13,936 nt of DNA, taken from positions 1 through 13,936 of the forward strand of contig JAOUNK010000045.1 of assembly GCA_029881015.1 (NCBI GenBank), in the 5' to 3' direction. Below, one piece after another: positions 7,901 to 13,316 of this stretch. The notes beneath the pieces are model-generated. The model had not been told where the DNA came from. It was given only the letters and a program-made list of their open reading frames with translations, and searched no databases. Every line of letters begins with the position of its first letter. Position 1 is the stretch's first letter. This DNA is from Gammaproteobacteria bacterium (GTDB taxonomy: Bacteria; Pseudomonadota; Gammaproteobacteria; Steroidobacterales; Woeseiaceae). The position numbers and the translations under genes are program-made.

Positions 7901-8849
7901 AATTCTCTTGCTGATTAGCGGCGCCACGCTGCTGGTACGAGGTGCTTCGGCACTTGCGGTAAGGCTGGGCGTGTCGCCTCTTGTCATCGGCCTGACCATT
8001 GTCGGATTCGGCACCAGCGCCCCCGAACTGGTCGTCAACATCGTGGCTTCTTTGCGCGGCGCCACCGCTCTCGCGTTCGGCAATGTGGTCGGGTCCAACA
8101 TCAGCAATGTTGGACTCATCCTCGGTATAGCGGCGCTCCTTATACCGATTACGATCAAGGGGCAGATCGTGCAGCGCGAAATACCGCTGCTTTTGCTGGC
8201 GACATCCGTGATTACGGTGATGGCGCTCGATGGCCCGCTGGATGGTCTGCCGGCGGTCATTGGGCGATCCGAATCGATCGTCCTGCTACTGCTCTTCTGC
8301 GTATTCATCTACAGCCACATGCTTGATCTCGTGAAGACCAGGCGCGCGGATCCGCTGGCTGCCGATATTGAAGACAACCCACTGCTCGATACCCGATCCG
8401 AAGGACGGGTGCCCTGGTTGCTCGTGCCGGCCGGTCTGTTGCTGCTGCTGCTTGGCGGTGAGCTGACCATCCGCAACGGCGTCGCGTATGCGACCAGCCT
8501 GGGAGTATCACCGGCGATCGTCGGCCTTTTCATGGTCGCCGTCGGTACCAGCATGCCCGAGCTCGTCACCACGATCGTTGCGGCGCTGCGCCGGGAGTCG
8601 GATCTCGCGCTGGGCAATATCGTGGGTTCGAACATTTTCAATTCGCTGGTTGTCTTGCCGGCCAGTGGGCTCATCAGCCAGATACCGATTCCCCGTGGAG
8701 GCATTATCGACCTGCTCTTCTCGCTCGTACTCGCCGCGTTTCTGGTCCTGGTGTTCTTTCTTGGCAAAGCCCGGATGGGGCGAATAACCGGCGGCATCCT
8801 GCTCGTCGCCTATTTCACCTACATGGCTGTGCGAGTTGCCTCCAGCTAG
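7872..8849 (+). CDS. Calcium/sodium antiporter, CaCA family (YrbG-like)
   Basis: 325 residues, the same length as E. coli YrbG, an inner-membrane cation/Ca2+ exchanger homologue. The protein is two inverted halves of five membrane helices. Each half carries the ion-binding alpha repeat: GFGTSAPE (45-52) with GNVVGSNISN (70-79), and AVGTSMPE (223-230) with GNIVGSNIFN (248-257). The acidic residues E52 and E230 and both GSN motifs are intact, so the protein should be functional. A hydrophilic cytoplasmic loop at about 152-180 joins the halves. Family members exchange Ca2+ for Na+, H+ or K+; the counter-ion is not readable here. The ATG start follows AAGG at 7856-7859. The gene is divergent from zntB across 32 bp and convergent with mscS across 24 bp, so it is probably monocistronic. 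Confidence 0.92.
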   Translation: MISVVGLIVGILLLISGATLLVRGASALAVRLGVSPLVIGLTIVGFGTSAPELVVNIVASLRGATALAFGNVVGSNISNVGLILGIAALLIPITIKGQIVQREIPLLLLATSVITVMALDGPLDGLPAVIGRSESIVLLLLFCVFIYSHMLDLVKTRRADPLAADIEDNPLLDTRSEGRVPWLLVPAGLLLLLLGGELTIRNGVAYATSLGVSPAIVGLFMVAVGTSMPELVTTIVAALRRESDLALGNIVGSNIFNSLVVLPASGLISQIPIPRGGIIDLLFSLVLAAFLVLVFFLGKARMGRITGGILLVAYFTYMAVRVASS

Positions 8850-8873
8850 CGGGGAACGCGCAGGCAGCGGTTA

Positions 8874-9773
8874 TTACCGGGCAGGAGCCCGGGTTCCGGG
8901 CAAGACATTGACCTCGAGTGGGTGACGTATATCGAGGTGAACATCTCGTTGCGGGAATGCGATCGTTATGCCGTTCTCTTCAAACAACTCGGTGATTCTG
9001 AAGCGTGCGGCGCTGCGAATTTCCCTGAGGAACTTCTCGCCGCCGACGTCGCACCAGAAATACGCGTCAAAGATCAGGGCGCTGTCGCCAAAGTCTTCGA
9101 AGACCACGCTCGGGTGAGGCTCGGCTTTGCACTCCGGCTGTTCCCTGATGGCCTGCATGATCAACTCGGCTACTTTGCGCACAGGTGAACCGTAGGCGAC
9201 GCCCACCCGCAACGTGGTTCTTACTTCGCGGTCGATCAGCGTCCAATTGACGACAGTGCGTTCCAACAGCTGGCTGTTGGGGACAAGCAGGTGCACGCCG
9301 TCCGTGCGTCGAATGCGGGTCGAGCGATTGCCGATGACTTCGACGGCGCCGTAAGTGTTGTCGATCTCAATGAAGTCGCCAATACGAATCGGCCGCTCGG
9401 CCATCAGGATCCAGCCACTAATGAAATTATTGATGATGTTCTGGGCGCCGAAGCCAACGCCGATGGCAATTGCGCCGGTCGCAAACGCAAATGCGGTCAG
9501 CGGGATTCCCAGCAGGCTGAGAGCCGTCATAACGACCAGGACGATAAGCACGAAGAACGCGATGCGCTTCAGAATATGGACGATGTCGGGCCGCAGCGAG
9601 GTTGACGCGAGGCGTCGTCCAAGCCAGTACCCGATGAGCTTGCTGCCCAGGTAGCCGATAGCGAGCAGCAGAACCACCGAGACGATCTGCCCGATCGTAA
9701 TCGTCTGGCCGCTCGGCGCTGTCGCCAGAACGTAGCCCCAAACCTCCCTGAGGTTGTCGGATATTTCAGTCAT
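8874..9773 (-). CDS. mscS: MscS-family mechanosensitive channel
   Basis: 299 residues, close to E. coli MscS (286). Three membrane helices lie at about 25-51, 66-90 and 93-125. The pore helix TM3 has the Gly/Ala-rich pattern ATGAIAIGVGFGAQNIINNF (98-117), followed by MAERPIRIGDFIEI (124-137), the MscS beta-domain entry. The cytoplasmic cage includes VEVIGNRSTRIRRTDG (144-159) and VPNSQLLERTVVNWT (164-178). Members release solutes on hypo-osmotic shock. The ATG is 3 nt after the rimK stop (TAG CTT ATG), with a GGGGT site inside the end of rimK, so it is probably the last gene of the rim operon. The gene downstream is convergent with a 24-bp gap and no clear intrinsic terminator. Confidence 0.92.
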   Translation of the reverse strand: MTEISDNLREVWGYVLATAPSGQTITIGQIVSVVLLLAIGYLGSKLIGYWLGRRLASTSLRPDIVHILKRIAFFVLIVLVVMTALSLLGIPLTAFAFATGAIAIGVGFGAQNIINNFISGWILMAERPIRIGDFIEIDNTYGAVEVIGNRSTRIRRTDGVHLLVPNSQLLERTVVNWTLIDREVRTTLRVGVAYGSPVRKVAELIMQAIREQPECKAEPHPSVVFEDFGDSALIFDAYFWCDVGGEKFLREIRSAARFRITELFEENGITIAFPQRDVHLDIRHPLEVNVLPGTRAPAR

Positions 9774-9776
9774 AAG

Positions 9777-10682
9777 CTACCCCGTGCCACGTGTACGGGT
9801 TTTGCCGTGTTTCGCGTTTTTCTCGATGAACTCGATAATCATGCCCGCGACGTTCTTCTTTGTTGCTTTTTCGATGCCTTCGAGGCCCGGGCTGGAGTTT
9901 ACCTCCATGACGACCGGCCCGTGATTGGACCGCAGCAGGTCGACGCCTGCGACGTTGAGGCCCATGACTTTCGCTGACCGAACAGCCGTCGAGCGCTCTT
10001 CCGGCGTAATCTTGATGAGAGTGGCCGAGCCCCCCCGGTGCAGGTTCGAGCGGAACTCACCCTCCTTGCCCTGACGCCGCATCGAGGCAACAACCTTGTC
10101 GCCAACGACGAGGCAACGAATGTCGGCACCGCCGGCTTCGGCGATGAACTCCTGCACCATGAAGTTCGCTTTCAGGCCGCGAAAAGCCTCGATTACGCTT
10201 TCCGCCGCTTTCTTGGTTTCGGCCAGGACCACGCCGACGCCCTGTGTGCCCTCCAGCAGCTTGATCACAACCGGCGCGCCACCGATCAGTCGCAACAGGT
10301 CCTCGGTATCGCCGGGCGAGTTGGCGAAACCGGTGACCGGCAGGCCGATGCCGCGCCTGGCGAGAAGCTGCGACGCCCGCAGCTTGTCTCTCGAGCGGGA
10401 GATCGCCACGGATTCGTTGACGGAATAGACGCCCATCATCTCGAACTGACGAACGACGGCCGTACCGTAGAACGAGACCGATGCACCAATTCGAGGAATG
10501 ATGGCATCTACGTCGGTAATCGCCACACCTTTCAGATGGATGCTGGGGTTGTGACTGGTGATATTCATGTAGCACTGCTTGTGATTGATCACGACCATGT
10601 CATGGCCGCGCTCCTCGCCAGCCTTGACCAGCCGCGAGGTCGAATACAGGTTCTTGTTCGTTGACAGAATAGCGATCTTCAT
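9777..10682 (-). CDS. rimK: RimK, ribosomal protein S6 L-glutamate ligase
   Basis: An ATP-grasp ligase that adds glutamates to the C-terminus of ribosomal protein S6 (RpsF) and, in E. coli, can also make poly-alpha-glutamate. The 301-residue product aligns with E. coli RimK (300) along its length: MKIAILS start, HYMN-type CYMN (37-40), DAIIPRIG (59-66), SVAISRSRDKLR (91-102), ATP-binding VVIKLLEGTQGVGVVLAE (138-155), DIRCLVVGD (187-195), RSNLHRGG (211-218). Metal ligands D248, E260 and N262 (GVDLL, MEVN) sit at the same numbers as in E. coli. I chose the ATG at 10682, which has GGGAAG at 10693-10688 with 5-nt spacing, over an in-frame TTG at 10700. It lies 18 nt after the AstE-like gene and 3 nt before mscS. 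The C-terminal tail is basic. Confidence 0.96.
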   Translation of the reverse strand: MKIAILSTNKNLYSTSRLVKAGEERGHDMVVINHKQCYMNITSHNPSIHLKGVAITDVDAIIPRIGASVSFYGTAVVRQFEMMGVYSVNESVAISRSRDKLRASQLLARRGIGLPVTGFANSPGDTEDLLRLIGGAPVVIKLLEGTQGVGVVLAETKKAAESVIEAFRGLKANFMVQEFIAEAGGADIRCLVVGDKVVASMRRQGKEGEFRSNLHRGGSATLIKITPEERSTAVRSAKVMGLNVAGVDLLRSNHGPVVMEVNSSPGLEGIEKATKKNVAGMIIEFIEKNAKHGKTRTRGTG

Positions 10683-10700
10683 AGTTGCTTCCCGTCTCAA

Positions 10701-11732
10701 TCACGTTGCCGCGGTGAGATCCTGGTGTGTCGAGGCGAATGTCTCCACGACGTCGCCTGCTTTCGGTACGTCCTCGAACGTGCTCAGATTGAAGAGGGCG
10801 TCGCCCTCGTGCGCCAGCGGCAGGTTGCTGCGGCCAATGACGATGCCGTCGAAAGGCGCCAGGATATCTTCCTCTGCCTCTCCCAGCGGGCTGCAAATGA
10901 TCGCAATACGCTGGCCTTCGACTACGGTGCTCCCGAGCCTGGCCCTCGCACTGACGATACCGCTGGAACTTGCCCGGACCCACTGCGTCGATCGCGCGAT
11001 TACGGACGTGACAGGCCTGGTCTTTGTCTTCTTGCTCGCCGGCAGCATCCCGATATGACGCATGACATTGAGGATGCCTCGCAGGCCGGCCCGAATACTC
11101 GTTTCGTCAAAACGAAGTGCTTCGCCGGCTTCGTAGATCAGCATCGACATCCCGCGCTCCGCGGCGCATGCGCGCAACGATCCGTCCCGAATATTGGCAT
11201 TGACCACCACCGGGGCACCGAACGCCATCGCGATGTCGAGCGTGTCCGGATCGTCGAGATTCGCGCGTATCTGGGGGAAATTGGATCGATTAATAGCACC
11301 TGTGTGCAGGTCGATGCCAAAATCCGCCTTGGACACGATCTGCTGTATGAACAGGTTGGCGAGCCTTGCGGCAATAGAGCCCCTCGGGCTGCCTGGAAAA
11401 GACCTGTTGAGGTCACGCCTGTCCGGCAGGTAGCGCGACTGGTCCAGGAACCCGTGCACGTTAACAATCGGGATCGCGAGCAGTGTGCCCCTGATCGATC
11501 GCAATGCCTTCAGCCTGAGCAGTCGCCTGATAATTTCGACGCCGTTCAATTCGTCGCCATGGATGGCCGCCGACACGAACAGCACAGGCCCGGCCTTGCG
11601 GCCGCAAATAGCCTTTACCGGCATACGCAGCGATGTCGAGATGTAGAGATCGGCTACCGGCAGGTTGATGCTTTCCCGCTTGCCCGGATTGACCACCACG
11701 TCACCTATGGTTATCGGCTTGTTCGCTGTCAT
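10701..11732 (-). CDS. AstE/AspA-type (M14-like) zinc hydrolase in the rim operon
   Basis: 343 residues of the succinylglutamate desuccinylase/aspartoacylase family, zinc amide hydrolases with a carboxypeptidase-A-like (M14) core. All core residues are visible: zinc ligands H58 and E61 in AAIHGDELNG and H143 in GIDLHTG, the DLNRSFPG substrate motif at 107-114, and a candidate catalytic Glu at E201 in IYEAGE. A C-terminal beta domain follows from about 248. The substrate is unknown. It is probably not the arginine-catabolic AstE, because no ast genes are nearby; it sits between rimB and rimK. I chose the ATG at 11732, which overlaps the rimB stop as ATGA; an ATG at 11786 would overlap rimB by 58 nt. 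It could trim glutamyl tails on S6 or another glutamate conjugate, but that is inference. Confidence 0.88.
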   Translation of the reverse strand: MTANKPITIGDVVVNPGKRESINLPVADLYISTSLRMPVKAICGRKAGPVLFVSAAIHGDELNGVEIIRRLLRLKALRSIRGTLLAIPIVNVHGFLDQSRYLPDRRDLNRSFPGSPRGSIAARLANLFIQQIVSKADFGIDLHTGAINRSNFPQIRANLDDPDTLDIAMAFGAPVVVNANIRDGSLRACAAERGMSMLIYEAGEALRFDETSIRAGLRGILNVMRHIGMLPASKKTKTRPVTSVIARSTQWVRASSSGIVSARARLGSTVVEGQRIAIICSPLGEAEEDILAPFDGIVIGRSNLPLAHEGDALFNLSTFEDVPKAGDVVETFASTHQDLTAAT

Positions 11733-12187
11733 GTTTTCTTTCGCTTTTTCTTGCCTACCAGGTACGAACGCGCCGGGTCTACCCATGCGCGATTCCGCAT
11801 CGCCGTGCGGCCGAGCAACATCCTGAAAAGCATGTCGTCACGCGATGTCAGCGTTACCTCTATCGGCCAGGTGAATTTACCGATCGACAGCGTCGTGGCA
11901 ATCACGAAGCGCTCTTCCTTGTGGCCACCGGAGTCGGTCACGACCCGGCTTTCCAGTATGTCGGCGGTGCAGGTCACCACGGTATCGGTATTTTTCTGGA
12001 TTGGGTGCATCAGGAATTCGACACGGTCCCGGCCGCCTGCGGAGAACGGGCGAACCTCGAACGCGTGGAGTGCCGACGTGCGGGCACCCGTGTCGACCTT
12101 GGCCTTGATCTGCCGGATCCCGAGATCGGGAAGGCCGACCCACTCCCGCCAGCCAAAGGTCAGGAGATCTGCAGATTCGTCCACCAT
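11729..12187 (-). CDS. rimB: RimB-like retropepsin-type protease (ATP-dependent zinc protease family)
   Basis: 152 residues of the small family annotated as ATP-dependent zinc protease (RimK/LysX-associated, retropepsin-like fold). The first half carries GWREWVGLP (12-20) and KAKVDTGARTSALHA (28-42); the DTGA at 32-35 is the aspartic-protease active-site loop, with D32 the predicted catalytic residue and an active dimer expected. MLFRMLLGRTAM (119-130) is the second conserved hydrophobic motif. In Pseudomonas, as I recall, RimB removes glutamates added to RpsF by RimK, and gene order here supports that role. The tail GKKKRKKT is strongly basic and may aid ribosome or RNA contact. The ATG at 12187 has an AGGAAA site 6 nt upstream. 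The end overlaps the next gene by 4 nt. Confidence 0.85.
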   Translation of the reverse strand: MVDESADLLTFGWREWVGLPDLGIRQIKAKVDTGARTSALHAFEVRPFSAGGRDRVEFLMHPIQKNTDTVVTCTADILESRVVTDSGGHKEERFVIATTLSIGKFTWPIEVTLTSRDDMLFRMLLGRTAMRNRAWVDPARSYLVGKKKRKKT

Positions 12188-12229
12188 TCATGTTTCCTGA
12201 TTCGAACCACGCGAACACGAGCCGTATCC

Positions 12230-12250
12230 GCTATCAGGACGAATGATAGC
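12230..12250. repeat. Inverted repeat between the DNR-like gene and rimB
   Basis: GCTATC (12230-12235) and GATAGC (12245-12250) are perfect 6-bp arms around a 9-nt centre. It lies in the 85-bp gap (12188-12272) between the regulator stop and the rimB start, 43 bp before the rimB ATG. There is no T-run after the arms on the minus strand, so it does not look like an intrinsic terminator. An operator for rimB or a short RNA hairpin is possible. No convincing -35/-10 pair was found in this gap. Confidence 0.35.
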
Positions 12251-12272
12251 CTGTTCCTGGAGTATCTTCCTG

Positions 12273-13016
12273 TCAGTCGTAGGGGCGGAGGCGTGCGAGG
12301 CTGTGGACGAAAATCACCCGGTCCTCGATCGTCAGGATGCCTTCGTCGACCATGCTGCGTAACAGGCGCGACAAGGTTTCGGGCTTTACAGACAGTCTCG
12401 ACGCAATGACATGGCGCGGCAATTCGAGGCGTACGGTGGCCTCATCGTCATTCGTTTCCACGACATGATCGAGCAGGTAGCTGGTCAGGCGGCTGCGTGC
12501 ATTCTGAATCGTGAGGTTTTCTATCTCGCGGACGCGCGCGTGCAGGTGCCGGCATACGTCGCTCAGAAGACGCATGCAGGCATCCGGGTTGGCGTAGACC
12601 AGGTCGATGTACGCCTGGATTGGTATCTGCGCCATCGTGCTCGCCGCAAGTGCCTCGGCGGTAACCGGATATTTGTGTTCCTGCATGAATGCGATCGCTT
12701 CTGCGAACGTTCGTCCGGGACTGACGACCTCGAGGACCTTCTTCTCGCCCGACGCGGCGATCAGGTTCAACTCTATCTGTCCTAGGTCCAGAAAGTAGAA
12801 GTGGGTAGCCGCGTCGCCACGATGGAACAGTACCTCACCTTTTTCGAGCGTCTTGGTAGTAACCCCGGCCACGAGCGTGTCGAAGTCATCCTGCTCAAGG
12901 CCGGAAAACAGGTAGTGCCTGCGCAGCGTTGCGTACAAGGGGGAGCCAGCATCCATCGGTTCGGAGTTTAGCACCGCATTGACGGCAACCGTCGTTGGCG
13001 AGGAACCAGCAGTCAT
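12273..13016 (-). CDS. CRP/FNR-family regulator, DNR-like
   Basis: A 247-residue transcription factor. The cyclic-nucleotide-type sensor domain is at about 30-140 (KGEVLFHRGDAATHFYFL at 59-76). A dimerisation helix follows at about 145-170 and the winged helix-turn-helix at 172-245. The segment KVLEVVSPGRTFAEAIAFM (93-111) is typical of the DNR branch, nitric oxide sensors that use heme. The recognition helix contains E213, S216 and R217 (ETLSR), the E--SR arrangement that in FNR reads TTGAT half-sites. There is no N-terminal cysteine cluster, so it should not sense oxygen through an iron-sulfur centre as FNR does. The ATG at 13016 has GGAG nearby; a later Met at residue 21 lacks one. A matching TTGAC-N4-ATCAA box lies 113 bp upstream, suggesting autoregulation. 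The ligand is inferred. Confidence 0.87.
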   Translation of the reverse strand: MTAGSSPTTVAVNAVLNSEPMDAGSPLYATLRRHYLFSGLEQDDFDTLVAGVTTKTLEKGEVLFHRGDAATHFYFLDLGQIELNLIAASGEKKVLEVVSPGRTFAEAIAFMQEHKYPVTAEALAASTMAQIPIQAYIDLVYANPDACMRLLSDVCRHLHARVREIENLTIQNARSRLTSYLLDHVVETNDDEATVRLELPRHVIASRLSVKPETLSRLLRSMVDEGILTIEDRVIFVHSLARLRPYD

Positions 13017-13069
13017 ATTACTGCTCCGGTGCCGAAGAAGATGTCTTGCGAGCCCAGGGGGTTGTTCAT
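13013..13069 (-). CDS. Candidate 18-residue small ORF upstream of and overlapping the DNR-like gene
   Basis: An 18-codon frame encoding MNNPLGSQDIFFGTGAVI. The ATG at 13069 is preceded by GAGGAG (13083-13078), the strongest ribosome site seen in the window, 8 nt away. Its TGA overlaps the regulator's ATG as ATGA, the arrangement expected for translational coupling. The promoter inferred from the FNR/DNR box would start RNA near 13086-13089, only about 20 nt before this ATG. It could be a leader peptide setting regulator expression or a functional microprotein. I do not recognise the peptide, and a frame this short can arise by chance. Confidence 0.45.
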   Translation of the reverse strand: MNNPLGSQDIFFGTGAVI

Positions 13070-13094
13070 CGATTCGTCTCCTCGGTGACGGATT

Positions 13095-13122
13095 CAGTCT
13101 AGGTATCCCTACCTGCCTGTCC
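13095..13122 (-). promoter_or_regulatory. Candidate -10 region of the DNR-box promoter driving the regulator
   Basis: On the minus strand TAGACT (13101-13096; 4 of 6 to TATAAT) lies within 1 nt of where a -10 belongs if the TTGAC-N4-ATCAA box is centred at -41.5. RNA would start around 13086-13089. A perfect small dyad, AGGTA-tccc-TACCT (13101-13114), overlaps the spacer and might be a second binding site or chance. Confidence 0.42.
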
Positions 13123-13136
13123 TTGACTTACATCAA
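13123..13136. promoter_or_regulatory. FNR/DNR-type binding site TTGAC-N4-ATCAA
   Basis: TTGACTTACATCAA matches the FNR/ANR/DNR consensus in both half-sites, and the flanking bases extend the symmetry to CCTTGA-N6-TCAAGG. It is in the control region shared by the DNR-like regulator and the TonB-dependent receptor. The regulator's E--SR recognition helix predicts exactly this half-site. It is well placed to activate the regulator promoter on the minus strand; an effect on the receptor gene is also possible. Confidence 0.8.
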
Positions 13137-13166
13137 GGCGGCAGGCGGGGCCGGCGCTTACCTTGC

Positions 13167-13186
13167 TGACACTGAAGTGGATGTCA
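13167..13186. repeat. Small inverted repeat in the shared control region
   Basis: TGACA (13167-13171) and TGTCA (13182-13186) are perfect 5-bp arms with a 10-nt centre, about 40 bp on the receptor side of the DNR box. It could be an operator half-site pair, but arms this short occur by chance. Confidence 0.2.
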
Positions 13187-13210
13187 CCGCGGTCGCTGGC
13201 CGCATGCAGC

Positions 13211-13216
13211 TATCAT
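13211..13216 (+). promoter_or_regulatory. Candidate -10 element for the TonB-dependent receptor transcript
   Basis: TATCAT matches TATAAT at 5 of 6 positions. No good -35 hexamer sits 16-18 bp upstream, which would fit an activator-dependent promoter. RNA starting near 13223 would put the DNR box at about -93, close to a class I activator position. This is weak evidence. Confidence 0.25.
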
Positions 13217-13232
13217 GAATACAGGCAACGTA

Positions 13233-13301
13233 ATGAACTATTCGACGTTCTGGGCGATAATGCCGCAGTCAACGACAACTCCTGCTCTATCAACTTGTTG
13301 A
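13233..13301 (+). CDS. Possible 22-residue leader ORF before the TonB-dependent receptor
   Basis: An open frame starting MNYSTFW runs from the ATG at 13233 to a TGA at 13299-13301, 15 nt before the receptor's GTG. Only a weak AGG-type site precedes it. It covers the left arm of the hairpin that can hide the receptor's ribosome site, so translating it could open that hairpin. I do not recognise the peptide and it may be chance. Confidence 0.22.
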   Translation: MNYSTFWAIMPQSTTTPALSTC

Positions 13302-13310
13302 AATAGGAGT
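13278..13310 (+). promoter_or_regulatory. Hairpin able to sequester the receptor's ribosome binding site
   Basis: ACTCCT (13278-13283) is the exact complement of AGGAGT (13305-13310), which contains the receptor's Shine-Dalgarno AGGAG. Between them TCAAC-tt-GTTGA (13290-13301) forms an internal hairpin, with an alternative CTATCAA/TTG-aa-ATAG pairing. The fold would block ribosome access unless opened by temperature, a ligand, an sRNA or leader translation. Pairing was read by eye; no energy was computed. Confidence 0.38.
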
Positions 13311-13316
13311 ACCTCC

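Noticed and set aside
8867..8880. Hairpin CGGT-tatt-ACCG in the convergent gap as a bidirectional terminator
   Set aside because: The stem is only 4 bp, there is no T-run on either strand, and it overlaps the mscS stop codon.
10683..10700. TTG at 10700 as the rimK start, adding six residues
   Set aside because: The ATG at 10682 has a good GGGAAG site and matches the MKIAILS start of known RimK proteins.
11733..11786. ATG at 11786 as the start of the AstE-like gene
   Set aside because: It would overlap rimB by 58 nt and add an unconserved basic stretch; the ATGA-overlapping ATG at 11732 fits better.
13195..13232. A Fur box in front of the heme-type receptor
   Set aside because: I looked for the GATAAT-repeat pattern around TATCATGAATAC but found too few matching positions to call one.
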